From DASQPA01 sp963757335 (GTDB lineage: Bacteria > Acidobacteriota > Thermoanaerobaculia > Multivoradales > UBA5704): DNA of 64,000 nt. The stretch is taken from NCBI GenBank assembly GCA_963757335.1, contig CAVWRJ010000002.1:248001-312000 (forward strand), in the 5' to 3' direction. The notes beneath the pieces are model-generated. The model saw only the letters and a program-made list of their open reading frames with translations, ran no database searches and was not told the DNA's origin. Below are positions 17,476-26,374 of this stretch, piece after piece (within the stretch, counting starts at the first letter, position 1; each line of letters begins with the position of its first letter). Position numbers and translations under genes: made by a program.

Positions 17476-17910
17476 TTAGAGAGCGAAAGCGGGCTCGGCC
17501 AGGGCCGGCCGCAGCCCCCCGAAGGCGAGGAGCAGCTTCGCCTCCGTCTGAAGCGACCGCTCGCGGAGCTCTTCGAGCGCGGCCTTGCCGCAGTGCCGGG
17601 ACCCCATCCGCGAGGCGATGAGGCGGGCGAGGCGGGCGAGGTCGAGGGCGGCGGCGAGGTCGGAGCCGGCCTTCTCCGCGGCCTGTTCCAGAGCATGGTC
17701 CGCCAGGGTATAGAGCTGAAAACAGGTCTGGCCGAGGACGGCCCGGCGCCGTAGGCGCTCGGGGAGCGCCTGAAGCTCGGCCAGGAGCCGCGGTGCCGAG
17801 GCCCGCTCTGCCGCTACCCGCTTCACCTGTTCGTCCAGAGACCGCTCGAGGCGGTCGAAAATCCCCGCGTAGTCCACGGCGGGGGCGGTATTCAATAGGC
17901 TGTTGTTCAT
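17476..17910 (-). CDS. Hypothetical helical protein, 144 aa
   Basis: I do not recognise the family. The ATG (17908-17910) follows CCGGAG with 7 nt spacing, which supports a real gene. The protein is Ala/Leu/Glu/Arg-rich and predicted almost all helical, with no signal peptide or TM. It has two Cys (QTCFQLY, SRHCGKAAL). It converges on the carotenoid glycosyltransferase with 39 nt between stops, so it is not part of that operon. Confidence 0.6.
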   Translation of the reverse strand: MNNSLLNTAPAVDYAGIFDRLERSLDEQVKRVAAERASAPRLLAELQALPERLRRRAVLGQTCFQLYTLADHALEQAAEKAGSDLAAALDLARLARLIASRMGSRHCGKAALEELRERSLQTEAKLLLAFGGLRPALAEPAFAL

Positions 17911-18003
17911 TATTTCTCCGGTTCCTGCCGCGCAAGGCAACTTCGATACGGCTAAAGTGCTGCGAGCGGAGAAAAAGAGGACAGCGAAGAGACTGCCCGC
18001 CCC

Positions 18004-18282
18004 CTACCGATTCCATTTGCCGTAGATCGAGTGGGGACCTACGTCGACCGCGAAGAAGACCTGCTCCTCCGCGGAGCCTTCCTGGCGGAGCAAGATCCTA
18101 TAGTTGTCGTTGACCCGCATCTTCCAATGGTCGGGCCAGCCCTGGAGACGCTCCAGTCGCAATGAGTTGTGGCGCGGGTTCTGGGCCAGAAATCGCAGCT
18201 TTCGCAAGATGACCTTCTGGATGCTGGCAGGAAGCGAAGCAGCAGCTTCGAGGAAAGCGCGAGTCAGCTCCACCCGCGCCAT
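18004..18282 (-). CDS. RelE/ParE-superfamily toxin
   Basis: 92 aa, typical length. The pattern AFLEAAASLPASIQKVILRKLRFLAQNPRHNSLRLE (here only its ends quoted: AFLEAAASL and NPRHNSLRLE), then WKMRVNDNYRILL and the C-terminal YGKWNR, match RelE-type mRNA interferases, where Arg and Tyr near the C-terminus act in cleavage. The start lies 2 nt after the stop of the 159-aa upstream gene, so the pair is one operon. Whether it is active, and whether the target is mRNA or gyrase, cannot be told. Confidence 0.8.
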   Translation of the reverse strand: MARVELTRAFLEAAASLPASIQKVILRKLRFLAQNPRHNSLRLERLQGWPDHWKMRVNDNYRILLRQEGSAEEQVFFAVDVGPHSIYGKWNR

Positions 18283-18284
18283 GT

Positions 18285-18764
18285 CTAGGACTTGAGACTA
18301 CCCAGAAGCTCCTGAAGACTGCGTGTACCGTCGAACGGGACTCGCTCCTCGTGCTCGCGATTCAGCTCGGAGCGCAAGGCCATCAGCTCCCAGCGCGCGT
18401 CTCGCAGCGCTTCCAAACCGGGGTCGAGGGACCTCCCGAGCCGCTCCATCAGATTGAGTGCCCGCAGCCGAAGGCGGGGGTTCGCACTCTCCGCGAGGGC
18501 TTCCAAAGCCCTGGTCGCTGAAGCGAGCTTGAGGGCAGCGTTCTTCTCCATCTCTTGGAGGTGGAGTATGACCTCATCGAGGTTGGTAGGAGGATCTGCC
18601 TTGATCCTCTGCAGCAGGCGCTGCACCCCCCCGACCGTCAGAGCCACCTTCTGCTCGATCTGCGCTACCGATCGCGTGGTCTCCTCGAGCGGACCGGCCG
18701 CTCCCAATTCCAACTGGGTTGGAAGGGGAGAGATGTAGTCCTCGATCCGCAGCGGCTCGGCCAT
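18285..18764 (-). CDS. Putative non-classical antitoxin, 159 aa
   Basis: It is the first gene of a two-gene operon with the RelE-like toxin. It is long for an antitoxin and has no ribbon-helix-helix, HTH or Phd signature that I can see. It is highly helical with probable coiled coils (LQEMEKNAALKLASATRALEAL, ends LQEMEK/RALEAL) and repeated Leu/Arg. The C-terminal TRSLQELLGSLKS could be the toxin-wrapping segment. Assignment rests on gene order and 2-nt spacing only. Confidence 0.55.
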   Translation of the reverse strand: MAEPLRIEDYISPLPTQLELGAAGPLEETTRSVAQIEQKVALTVGGVQRLLQRIKADPPTNLDEVILHLQEMEKNAALKLASATRALEALAESANPRLRLRALNLMERLGRSLDPGLEALRDARWELMALRSELNREHEERVPFDGTRSLQELLGSLKS

Positions 18765-18864
18765 GGCTGACAGTATAGCGGAGGCGGCCGTGGGGAGCGG
18801 GCCTGAAGCTGGGCCAGGGAACAGATCTGAGCGGGAGTGAGTTGTGAGGAACGGGGGGATGCAA

Positions 18865-19845
18865 ATGAACCAAATCGCGGGACTTCACCATGTCACCGCC
18901 ATCGCGCGGGATCCGCAGGCGAACGTCGACTTCTACACCGAAGTCCTCGGGCTGCGGCTGGTCAAGAAGACGGTCAACTTCGACGACCCCGGGACCTACC
19001 ATCTCTACTATGGCGACGAGGTCGGGCGGCCCGGCACGATCCTCACCTTCTTTCCCTGGCCTCTCGCCCGGCTGGGGAGGAGCGGTGCCGGCCAGGCCAC
19101 GGTGACCGCATTCTCGGTGCCGGAGGGGAGCCTCGGCTACTGGATGGAGCGGCTGGCGAGCCGCGGCGTCGACCACGAGGCGCCCCGACCCCGCTTCGAC
19201 GAGGAGGTGCTCACCTTCCGCGATCCGGACGGGCTGGTCTTGGAGCTCGTGGCCCGGGCCGGGGACGAGCGCGCCCCCTGGCCGGAGGAGCGGGGCGGGC
19301 CGATCCCGGCAGCCGTCGCCATCCGCGGCTTCTACAACGTCACTCTCACCGAGTGGAACCCGGCGGTGACGAGCGATCTCCTCACCGGGACCCTGGGCTT
19401 CCGCCGGCTCGGCGAGGAGGGCGACCGGCTCCGCTTCGCCACCGGTTCCGAGGGCGCCGGCTCGCGGCTCGACATCCTCGCCGCTCCCTCGGCGGCCCGT
19501 GGGGCGATCTCGGCGGGCACCGTCCACCACGTCGCCTTCCGGGCGGCGGACGACGCGGCGCAACTCGCCTGGCTGGAGACGCTCGCCGAGCGCGGCCTCC
19601 ATGTCACCCCGGTCCAGGAGCGGCAGTACTTCCGCTCGATCTACTTCCGCGAGCCGGGCGGGGTGCTGTTCGAAATCGCGACCGACTCTCCGGGCTTCGC
19701 GGTCGACGAGCCGGTCGAGAGCCTGGGGACGGCCTTGAAGCTGCCACCCTGGCTGGAGACCTCGCGGGAGCGGATCGAAGAGGTCCTGCCTCCCATCCAT
19801 CTCCACCAGGTGCACCAGGCTGCCGGAGTGGGAGGTGCGGCTTGA
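18865..19845 (+). CDS. Ring-cleaving dioxygenase, MhqO/MhqA-like (vicinal oxygen chelate fold)
   Basis: About 326 aa with two tandem glyoxalase/VOC modules: residues 1-140 with GLHHVTAIARD and FYTEVLGLRLVKKTVNFDD (core VLGLRLVKKTVN), and 150-310 with HHVAFRAADD. Metal ligands are expected at HHV (module 1), HHV (module 2) and FEIATD. The family opens thioether-linked or free hydroquinones. ATG 18865 is chosen because homology starts at residue 2; GTG 18844 and ATG 18859 are in frame. It overlaps the next esterase by 4 nt, matching the MhqO-MhqD pairing of quinone detoxification regulons. No MhqR-type repressor is adjacent. Confidence 0.88.
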   Translation: MNQIAGLHHVTAIARDPQANVDFYTEVLGLRLVKKTVNFDDPGTYHLYYGDEVGRPGTILTFFPWPLARLGRSGAGQATVTAFSVPEGSLGYWMERLASRGVDHEAPRPRFDEEVLTFRDPDGLVLELVARAGDERAPWPEERGGPIPAAVAIRGFYNVTLTEWNPAVTSDLLTGTLGFRRLGEEGDRLRFATGSEGAGSRLDILAAPSAARGAISAGTVHHVAFRAADDAAQLAWLETLAERGLHVTPVQERQYFRSIYFREPGGVLFEIATDSPGFAVDEPVESLGTALKLPPWLETSRERIEEVLPPIHLHQVHQAAGVGGAA

Positions 19846-20531
19846 ACGCCCCGCAGAGCCCCTGGGACCCCCGCGATCCCCACCGGGGGCAGCCGGTGGC
19901 CACCGCCGGCCGGCCCCTGACTGGAGCGCCGGCGGCGGTCGTCATGGTCCACGGCCGGGGGGCGACGGCGGAGAACATCCTGACTCTCGCCGACGAGCTG
20001 GGGCGGCCGGATCTCGCCTATCTCGCCCCCCAGGCGCACGGCTCCGCCTGGTACCCCTACAGCTTCCTCGCCCCCATGGAGGAGAACGAGCCGGGGCTCT
20101 CGTCTGGCCTCGCCGTCCTGGACGATCTCCTGGAACGAGTGGGGGCGGCGGGTATCCCACCGGAGCGCACCGTCTTTCTCGGCTTCTCTCAGGGGGCCTG
20201 CCTGGCCACCGAGTTCGCGGCTCGCAACGCCCAGCAGGGCCGGCGGCTGGGGGGGATCGTCGGATTCTCCGGCGGCCTCATCGGCCCGCCCGGAACGCCC
20301 CGGGACTATCCGGGATCGCTCGCCGGCACTCCGGTCTTCCTCGGCTGCAGCGACCGCGACCCCCACATCCCGCGCGAGCGGGTCGACGAGACGGCCCGGG
20401 TGCTCGCCGGGCTGGGCGGCGAGGTGACGGAGCGGATCTACCCCCGGATGGGGCACAACATCAACCCGGACGAGATCGATTTCGCGCGCGATCTGCTCGC
20501 CCGGCTGACGGGCGAGGGGAGCGGAGCTTAG
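19842..20531 (+). CDS. Carboxylesterase/phospholipase, MhqD-like alpha/beta hydrolase
   Basis: 229 aa, TTG start inside a TTGA overlap with the dioxygenase, with GGAGG 6 nt upstream. Seen: VVMVHGRGATAENILTL (oxyanion loop), nucleophile elbow GFSQGAC, Asp in GCSDRDPHIP and His in RMGHNIN. This is a complete catalytic triad of the short carboxylesterase (Abhydrolase_2) family. It probably hydrolyses a product of quinone conjugate breakdown. Its TAG shares three bases with the TAA of the convergent Uma2 gene. Confidence 0.87.
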   Translation: MNAPQSPWDPRDPHRGQPVATAGRPLTGAPAAVVMVHGRGATAENILTLADELGRPDLAYLAPQAHGSAWYPYSFLAPMEENEPGLSSGLAVLDDLLERVGAAGIPPERTVFLGFSQGACLATEFAARNAQQGRRLGGIVGFSGGLIGPPGTPRDYPGSLAGTPVFLGCSDRDPHIPRERVDETARVLAGLGGEVTERIYPRMGHNINPDEIDFARDLLARLTGEGSGA

Positions 20532-21088
20532 TCCCGGAAGAGATCGGAGAGGGGCAGGGAGAAACCGGGGAGGAGGTCGGGGTCGGCGAGGGTCTCTCCT
20601 GCCCCGAGCGGCTGAACGGCGGAGAGAGAGCGGTAGACGAAGACCTGCCGGCGCCGGGGGTCCACCACCCAGACGGCGTCGACCCCGGCAGAGAAATAGT
20701 CGTCGAGCTTGCCGGTCACGTCGCTCCAGCGATCGTCGGGGGAGAGCACCTCGACCGTCAGCTCGGGCGCCACGTCGAGATACCCCGAGGGGCCGCGCCG
20801 AGCGTAGCGCTCGTTCGAGATATAGAGGACGTCGGCGGCCCGCACCGTATCCGGATTGCGCCGAATGTAGATCCCGACCTCTCCGGTGAAAACCCGGCCC
20901 CGTCCGCTCGCCTCGGCCCAGGCGAGCAGCCGCGATCCCAGCCGCAATTCCAGATCTCCATGAATATATCCGGTTGGGACCAAGGGAACGATCCTCCCTT
21001 CCACCAGTTCGCAGGGCTCCAGATCGGGGCGGTGGAACAGCTCCTCCCCGGTCATCAGAGCCTCTTTCGTTTTCCCCAGTACGGCCAT
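20528..21088 (-). CDS. Uma2-family putative restriction-endonuclease-like protein
   Basis: 186 aa, the usual DUF820/Uma2 length. Seen: ELVEGRIVPLVPTGYIHG near the N-terminus and the PD-(D/E)XK core AADVLYIS, LTVEVLSPDDRWSDVTGK, DDYFSAGVDAVWVVDP. Catalytic Asp, Glu and Lys positions are kept. These genes are common in multicellular or soil bacteria and their function is unproven; a nuclease of mobile origin is assumed. AGAGGAG lies 10 nt before the ATG. Confidence 0.88.
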   Translation of the reverse strand: MAVLGKTKEALMTGEELFHRPDLEPCELVEGRIVPLVPTGYIHGDLELRLGSRLLAWAEASGRGRVFTGEVGIYIRRNPDTVRAADVLYISNERYARRGPSGYLDVAPELTVEVLSPDDRWSDVTGKLDDYFSAGVDAVWVVDPRRRQVFVYRSLSAVQPLGAGETLADPDLLPGFSLPLSDLFRD

Positions 21089-21179
21089 CGCGAAACCGCT
21101 CCTCTGGCAAGGAGTTTACGGCAACTCCTTTCGCCGGACCAGACGGAGCCCCCCAGGATCCCCCAGGCAGCACCCATGG

Positions 21180-21185
21180 TACGGT
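21180..21185 (+). promoter_or_regulatory. -10 box (TACGGT) placed for a leaderless transcript
   Basis: TACGGT ends 6 nt before the GTG of the 21192 gene, the spacing expected if transcription starts at the start codon. No Shine-Dalgarno site is present there. The same layout recurs before 30946, 44331, 51395 and 60954. Confidence 0.45.
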
Positions 21186-21191
21186 TCGGCC

Positions 21192-21842
21192 GTGCGAGAT
21201 CGCTTCCTCCTACCGCTCCTCCTCCTGGCGTTACTCCCCCCGGCCTGCGGCCACCCGCCCGAACCGCCTCAATCCTCTCCTGCCCCGGCCGCTCCGGCGC
21301 TCGCCAGCCCCGCCGCCCCCCGCGTCCGCCCCCTCAAGCGGACCGGCCTCACCCGGGCGGACCGCGAGCCCTGGCGCCAGGCCCTGGGGTGGTCCACCGA
21401 TTGTGAGCAGGCCTTTACCGCCACCGCGGCGGCGGATGCGGTGGGAATCGAGGTCTACGCGCTCTCCCCCGGGCGGTCGCTGGTCGAGGTGCGCTGCGCC
21501 TGGGGGGCGTACCAGGGCTCTCAGGTATATTATCTTTACGACGAAACTCGCCAGCCGCCCGGCGCTCTGCCCCTGACCTTCGAGGTCCGGGAGTCTCCGG
21601 ACGACCGGTCGCTGGTCAAGAGCGAGACCCGGGAGGTCTGGGGGCTGCCGACCTTCGACCTCAAGACCGGGCAGCTCTCGGTTTTGAACAAGTTCCGCGG
21701 CCCGGGCGACTGCGGGACGCTCGCCACCTACGGCTTCGCGGCCGGCCAGGCGCGGCTCGCGAAGCTCCGCGCCAAGACCGCCTGCGACGGCCAGGGGGGC
21801 GAGGAGCCGGAGAGATGGCCGGAGATTTCCCTGGCGCCTTGA
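21192..21842 (+). CDS. DUF1176-like lipoprotein
   Basis: 216 aa with GTG start. The signal peptide (FLLPLLLLALLPPAC) ends in a probable lipobox Cys at about residue 19, then a Pro/Ala-rich linker to about 45. The remaining domain has DCEQAFTA, LVEVRCAWGAYQGSQVYYLYD (core VEVRCAWGAYQGS) and GPGDCGTLATYGF. The Cys pairs and the LVxVxC-GAYxGS pattern match the DUF1176 family, of unknown function. Membrane side (inner or outer) is not determinable. Confidence 0.72.
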   Translation: MRDRFLLPLLLLALLPPACGHPPEPPQSSPAPAAPALASPAAPRVRPLKRTGLTRADREPWRQALGWSTDCEQAFTATAAADAVGIEVYALSPGRSLVEVRCAWGAYQGSQVYYLYDETRQPPGALPLTFEVRESPDDRSLVKSETREVWGLPTFDLKTGQLSVLNKFRGPGDCGTLATYGFAAGQARLAKLRAKTACDGQGGEEPERWPEISLAP

Positions 21843-21873
21843 GGCCCGGGCTAACTCTTCAAGGGAGAATCGG

Positions 21874-22479
21874 TTGAAGCTCAATCACACGACGTTCTTC
21901 AACGGCTACAAAAAGATCTACGGCAAGCTCAACGCCACCCAGGTCTCGGGGCTCGACAACCTGCTCAATTACATCGAGCAGGACGCCGACATCTCCGACC
22001 TGCGCTGGGCCGCCTACATGCTGGCGACCGTCAAGCACGAGTGCGCCGACACCTTCCAGCCGATCACCGAGCGGGGCGCCAAGTCCTACTTCGACAAATA
22101 CGACTTCGGGACCGCTTTGGGCAAGCAGCTCGGCAACACGGTCCAGGGGGACGGCTATCTCTACCGCGGCCGCGGCTTCGTGCAGATCACCGGCCGGGGC
22201 AACTACCAGTCGCTGGGCACCAAGCTGGGTCTGACCGGCGACGACGACCTCGTGCTCCGCCCGGACAACGCCCTCCACCCGGGTATCGCCTATCGCATCC
22301 TCTCCTATGGCATGCGAAACGGCAGCTTCACCGGCAAGAAGCTTGCCGACTACATCAACGCCAAGGGCGCCGACTACAAGCAGGCGCGCCGGATCATCAA
22401 CGGCCTCGACAAGGCGGATCTGATCCAGGGCTACGCCACGAACTTCGAGGCGGCTTTGACCAGCAGCGTCGCCGGTTGA
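21874..22479 (+). CDS. GH19-type chitinase/endolysin-like enzyme
   Basis: 201 aa, no signal peptide, TTG start with AAGGGAG 6 nt upstream. Lysozyme-fold GH19 features: FFNGYKKIYG, ATVKHECADTFQPITERG (catalytic Glu region), YRGRGFVQITGRGNYQ and ARRIINGLD. Phage endolysins of this group cleave peptidoglycan. No holin, spanin or phage genes are near, so it is either a domesticated lysin or a stand-alone muralytic enzyme. Its lower GC and Lys-rich composition differ from its neighbours. Confidence 0.85.
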   Translation: MKLNHTTFFNGYKKIYGKLNATQVSGLDNLLNYIEQDADISDLRWAAYMLATVKHECADTFQPITERGAKSYFDKYDFGTALGKQLGNTVQGDGYLYRGRGFVQITGRGNYQSLGTKLGLTGDDDLVLRPDNALHPGIAYRILSYGMRNGSFTGKKLADYINAKGADYKQARRIINGLDKADLIQGYATNFEAALTSSVAG

Positions 22480-22545
22480 AGGCGGGTGAAAAAGCGGCGC
22501 GCCGCCCGTGCTAGCATCCCGCCGACAGCAGCTTCAGGGAGGTCT

Positions 22546-23854
22546 ATGAGCACGGAGACGTCCGCAGCCCCCCGCCACCGAGGAGTTGAACCCCTTCCGC
22601 ATCGCCCAGCAGCAGTTCGACCACGCCGCCCGCTACGTCCCCAACCTCAGAAACGGCCTGGTCGAGTACCTGCGGACCCCCTCCCGCTCCATCACCGTGC
22701 AGTTCCCCGTCGAGACCGAGGACGGTTCGGTCCAGACCTTCGTCGGCTACCGGGTGCTGCACAGCCGGATGCGCGGACCGGGGAAGGGGGGGATCCGCTA
22801 CCACCCCGACGTCACCGAGGACGAGGTGCGGGCCCTGGCCTCCTGGATGACCTGGAAGTGCGCCGTGGCCGACATCCCGTTCGGCGGTGCCAAGGGGGGG
22901 GTCGTCTGCGACCCGAAGCAGCTCTCGAAAGGCGACCTCCGGAAGATCACCCGCCGTTTCATCGCCGAGCTGGGGGACAACATCGGCCCGCACACCGACA
23001 TCCCGGCCCCCGACGTCAACACCGACGGCAGCACCATGGCCTGGATCTACGACACCTACCAGATGATGCACCCGGGCCTGAACAACCTGCCGGTCGTCAC
23101 CGGCAAGCCGCTGGGGATCGGCGGCTCGCTGGGGCGCCGGGAGGCGACGGCCCAGGGGGCGCTCTTCGTCACCCAGCGCGCCCTCACCCGGGGGGTCGTC
23201 CCCGGGCTCACCGCGCTCGCCGGGGCGCGGGTGGCGATCCAGGGCTTCGGCAACGCCGGTTCGATCGCCGCCGAGCTCTTCGCCGCTGCCGGGGCGCGGA
23301 TCGTGGCGGTCTCCGACTCCCGAGGCGGCATCCACGCTCCCGACGGGCTCGACGTCCGGGCGGTGATCGCCCACAAGGCGGAGCACGGCACCGTCACCGG
23401 CTTTCCTGGAACCACGGCGGTCACCAACCCTGAGCTCTTGACCCTCCCCTGCGAGGTGCTGATCCCCGCCGCGCTCGAAAACCAGATCCGGGAGGACAAC
23501 GCCGGAGAGGTCCAGGCGAAGCTGGTGGTCGAGGCGGCGAACGGGCCGACCACCCCCGGGGCCGACCGCATCCTCTTCGCGCGCGGCATCCCGGTGATCC
23601 CCGACATCCTCGCCAACTCCGGCGGGGTCACCGTCAGCTACTTCGAGTGGGTGCAGAACAACGAGAACGAGCAGTGGGCGCTCTCGGTGGTCAACGAGAA
23701 GCTCGCGGCGCGCATGGAGCGGGCGACCGACGCCGTCCTCGACACCCAGGCGCGGATCGGCGCCACCGAGCCGATCGACCTGCGGACCGCCGCCTACGTC
23801 CTCGCCATCGGCCGGGTCGCCGAGGTGGCGACCGAGCGCGGGATCTGGCCCTGA
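22546..23854 (+). CDS. gdhA: Glutamate dehydrogenase (Glu/Leu/Phe/Val family), one apparent frameshift
   Basis: 435 aa if one base is removed. It interconverts glutamate and 2-oxoglutarate. Motifs: RGPGKGGIRYHPDV, PFGGAKGGV (catalytic Lys), DIPAPDVNT, GGSLGRREATAQG and IQGFGNAGSIAAELF (Rossmann). ATG 22546 has GGGAGG 3-4 nt upstream, but its frame is lost at a run of six C (22567-22572). With five C the protein begins MSTETSAAPATEELNPF and joins the conserved reading. The only in-frame alternative is TTG 22586 with GAGGAG immediately adjacent, which is too close. I judge the C-run an error or slip. Confidence 0.9.
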
Positions 23855-23879
23855 GATCTTAGAAGGAACAAGGAAGAGA

Positions 23880-24557
23880 ATGATGCTCGCTCTCGCCCAT
23901 CGGGGCCGCCACGTCGGCTGCCCGGAGAACACCCTGGCCGCCTTCGAAGCCGCCGTCGCCCATGGCGCGGACGGCATCGAAACCGATGTCCGCCTCTCCC
24001 GGGACGGCCTCCCCGTCCTCTTCCACGACCGCCTGGCCCCCGGCGGCCGGGAGGTGGCGGCGCTCTCCGCCGCCGAGCTCTCCGCCGCCGCCGGCTATGA
24101 GGTCCCCACCCTCGACCAGGCGCTCTTCCGCTTCCCGGACATCTTCTGGAACATCGAGATCAAAAGCCCGGCGGCGGTCCCCTTGACCCTCGACCGGATC
24201 GATCGTGCCGTCAAGAGAGGGAAGACCGGCGAGGGGCGCTTCCTCATCTCGTCTTTCTGGCACCCCGCCGTTCAGCCGTTCACCCGCTTCTCCGGGGTCG
24301 AGTGCGGGCTCCTCCTCGCCTGCCGGCCGGAGAGCTTCGACGCCTTCGCCTGTCTCTTCCCCCGCGACGGCAGCATCCGCACCGTCGTGTGGAGCTACGA
24401 GACCCTCGACCCGTCGCTCCTGGAGCAGGGCCGGGCACTGGGTTTCAGGAGCTATGTCTACGGAGTGGAGACCGCCGAGGAGCACCGGCACTGCGCCGAG
24501 CTCCCGCTCGCCGGGGTGATCACCGATCACCTGGACCGGTTGCGGCCGGACGCCTGA
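23880..24557 (+). CDS. Glycerophosphodiester phosphodiesterase
   Basis: 225 aa, cytoplasmic GDPD TIM barrel. HRG...PENTLAAFEAAVAHGADGIETDVRLSRDG (quoted in part: HRGRHVGCPENT, GIETDVRLS) carries the metal and catalytic His/Glu/Asp; LFHDRL supplies the second His; NIEIKSP supplies a metal Glu. It hydrolyses glycerophosphodiesters to glycerol-3-phosphate. ATG 23880 has AAGGAAGAGA upstream; ATG 23883 is also possible. It ends 1 nt before the convergent nucleotidyltransferase. Confidence 0.9.
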   Translation: MMLALAHRGRHVGCPENTLAAFEAAVAHGADGIETDVRLSRDGLPVLFHDRLAPGGREVAALSAAELSAAAGYEVPTLDQALFRFPDIFWNIEIKSPAAVPLTLDRIDRAVKRGKTGEGRFLISSFWHPAVQPFTRFSGVECGLLLACRPESFDAFACLFPRDGSIRTVVWSYETLDPSLLEQGRALGFRSYVYGVETAEEHRHCAELPLAGVITDHLDRLRPDA

Positions 24558-24558
24558 T

Positions 24559-25404
24559 TCAGCCCTTGTGCAGCTCCTTCTGCTTCACCTCTTCCTCGCG
24601 CGCCGCGTCGGACCAGAGCTTGATGTCCTCGGCGCTCATGTTGCCGACCGGCACGAGCCGCGCGTCGCGGTACCCCCGCTCCTCGACGTCCAGGAGGTAC
24701 TGGCCGCGGGAGAGGAGGGTGCCGCGGCAGAGCTTCTCCTCCGCGGGTTTCGGGGGGCCCTCCGCCGCCAGCCGCCCGAGAAGCTCGTCCCAGACCGCTC
24801 GCGGCAGGAGGTCCCGCTCGCCCGGGTAGATGTAGCCGAAGAGGAGGAGGTGGTTTAAAAGCACTCGCCAGTTCGGCCCGAAGCGTTCCAGCAGCCGGTC
24901 CCAGTCGAGCTCCCGGGCGCGGTTCAAGAGCAGGTGGGCGACATCGGCGCCGTCGTAGCGCTCGCGCTCCAGGATGAAGGACTTGGACCAGATGATCTCC
25001 TCCGCCGGGGCGAGCTTGGCGGGGACCCCGAGCACCTTCTCGTCCACCGCGTGCTCGAACCAGCGCTCGTCCACCCGGGCGATGCCGTTGCCCGAGCTGT
25101 AGATGAGATCGACGAAGTCGTCCCCCTGAAACGCCTTGCCCAGCCAGTGGGGGAAGGTGAGCTCGGTCGAATAGCCCGCTGCCTTCAAGGCGTCGAGCGC
25201 CCGCTCCAGATCCTCCCGCTTCAAGAAGACGTCGAAATCCTTGGTGTGGCGGACCACCCCGGTGTAGCGCGCATAGGCATAGGCCCCGCCGACGAGAAAG
25301 GGAACTGAGGCGTCGCGGAGCACCGCCATGGCGTGCCGGTAGAAGTCGGCCTCGGCGGGCTCGGCCGGATTCTGGGAGCTGGGGAGGGTCTCATGGGTGG
25401 TCAT
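24559..25404 (-). CDS. Nucleotidyltransferase-fold protein
   Basis: 281 aa. The minimal nucleotidyltransferase core is VPFLVGGAYAYARYTG...TKDFDVFLK, i.e. GG followed by a DxD metal pair. The C-terminal half, with IYPGERDLLPRAVWDELLGRL, is charged and helical. Similar stand-alone proteins occur near toxin or resistance genes, but no partner is adjacent. The start MTTHETL is chosen over GTG-type codons upstream; no strong ribosome site. Substrate unknown. Confidence 0.7.
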   Translation of the reverse strand: MTTHETLPSSQNPAEPAEADFYRHAMAVLRDASVPFLVGGAYAYARYTGVVRHTKDFDVFLKREDLERALDALKAAGYSTELTFPHWLGKAFQGDDFVDLIYSSGNGIARVDERWFEHAVDEKVLGVPAKLAPAEEIIWSKSFILERERYDGADVAHLLLNRARELDWDRLLERFGPNWRVLLNHLLLFGYIYPGERDLLPRAVWDELLGRLAAEGPPKPAEEKLCRGTLLSRGQYLLDVEERGYRDARLVPVGNMSAEDIKLWSDAAREEEVKQKELHKG

Positions 25405-25529
25405 GGGAGCGGGGGTTGAGCAAGAGACGTACCAGCGGCCGCCGGGTGGCACTGCCGGTGGTACTGCCGTGGGTGGCACGGAGCTTGCCCTTCAAAGCCC
25501 CCTGGACCGACAAGAGAGGGGGCAGGCGC

Positions 25530-26336
25530 ATGGCACTGGACGGCTGGAACGAGGGGAGCGAGGGGAGCGAGGCCGGGAAGCGAGGGCGGGTGATACGGAT
25601 CGGGGCGGTGGCGGACCTCCATTACACGAAATCCCCGCAGCCCCAGCACTCCCTCCAGGAGCTCTTCGCCCAGGCCAGCCGGGCCTGCGACATCCTCGTC
25701 CTCCCCGGCGACCTGACCGACCGCGGCCTCCCCGAGGAGGCCCACGCCCTGGCGCGGGAGATCCACTCCGCGGTCAACGTGCCGGTCATCGCCGTCCTCG
25801 GCAATCACGACTTCGAGTCGGGCCGGGAGCAGGAGGTCAAGCAGATCCTCTCCGAGGCGGGGATCAAGATGCTCGACGGCGAGGCCGTCGAGGTGCACGG
25901 GATCGGCTTCGCCGGGGTGAAGGGGTTCTGCGGCGGCTTCGGCAAGCGGGCGCTCGGCCCCTGGGGGGAGGACATCATCAAGAAGTTCGTCCACGAGGCG
26001 GTCGAGGAGGCCCTGAAGCTCGAATCCGCCCTGGCCCGGATGCGGAGCCTGACGCGCCGGGTCGCCGTCCTCCACTACTCGCCGATCCAGGCGACGGTCG
26101 AGGGGGAGCCGTGCGAGATCTTCCCCTTCCTGGGCTCCAGCCGGCTGGAAGAGCCGCTCACCCGCTACCCCGTCGACATCGTCGTCCATGGCCACGCCCA
26201 CCGCGGCGCCCACGCGGGACGGACGGCGGGCGGGGTGCCGGTCTACAACGTCGGCCTCCCCGTCCTCCAGCGCACCTTCCCCGACCGGCCCCCGTTCCAG
26301 GTCATCGAGCTCACTCTCGACGCCGACGGGGCGTAG
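25530..26336 (+). CDS. Calcineurin-like metallophosphoesterase
   Basis: 268 aa. Full metal-site series: ADLHYT (DxH), LPGDLTDRG (GD), LGNHDFE (GNHD), and VVHGHAHRGAH (GHxH). The N-terminal 25 residues contain a low-complexity EGSEGSEAGK segment. ATG 25530 has GAGAGGGGGCAG upstream. Possible substrates are cyclic nucleotides or phosphate esters; not determinable. Probably co-transcribed with the two following hydrolases (gaps 38 and 35 nt). Confidence 0.87.
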   Translation: MALDGWNEGSEGSEAGKRGRVIRIGAVADLHYTKSPQPQHSLQELFAQASRACDILVLPGDLTDRGLPEEAHALAREIHSAVNVPVIAVLGNHDFESGREQEVKQILSEAGIKMLDGEAVEVHGIGFAGVKGFCGGFGKRALGPWGEDIIKKFVHEAVEEALKLESALARMRSLTRRVAVLHYSPIQATVEGEPCEIFPFLGSSRLEEPLTRYPVDIVVHGHAHRGAHAGRTAGGVPVYNVGLPVLQRTFPDRPPFQVIELTLDADGA

Positions 26337-26374
26337 TAGACTGGCTCCGCGCTCCCGCCGGAGCGCCCCCGATC

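Noticed and set aside
25443..25480. Short tandem GGTGGYACTGCCG repeat
   Set aside because: Two to three imperfect copies in the nucleotidyltransferase/phosphoesterase gap; too short to claim more.
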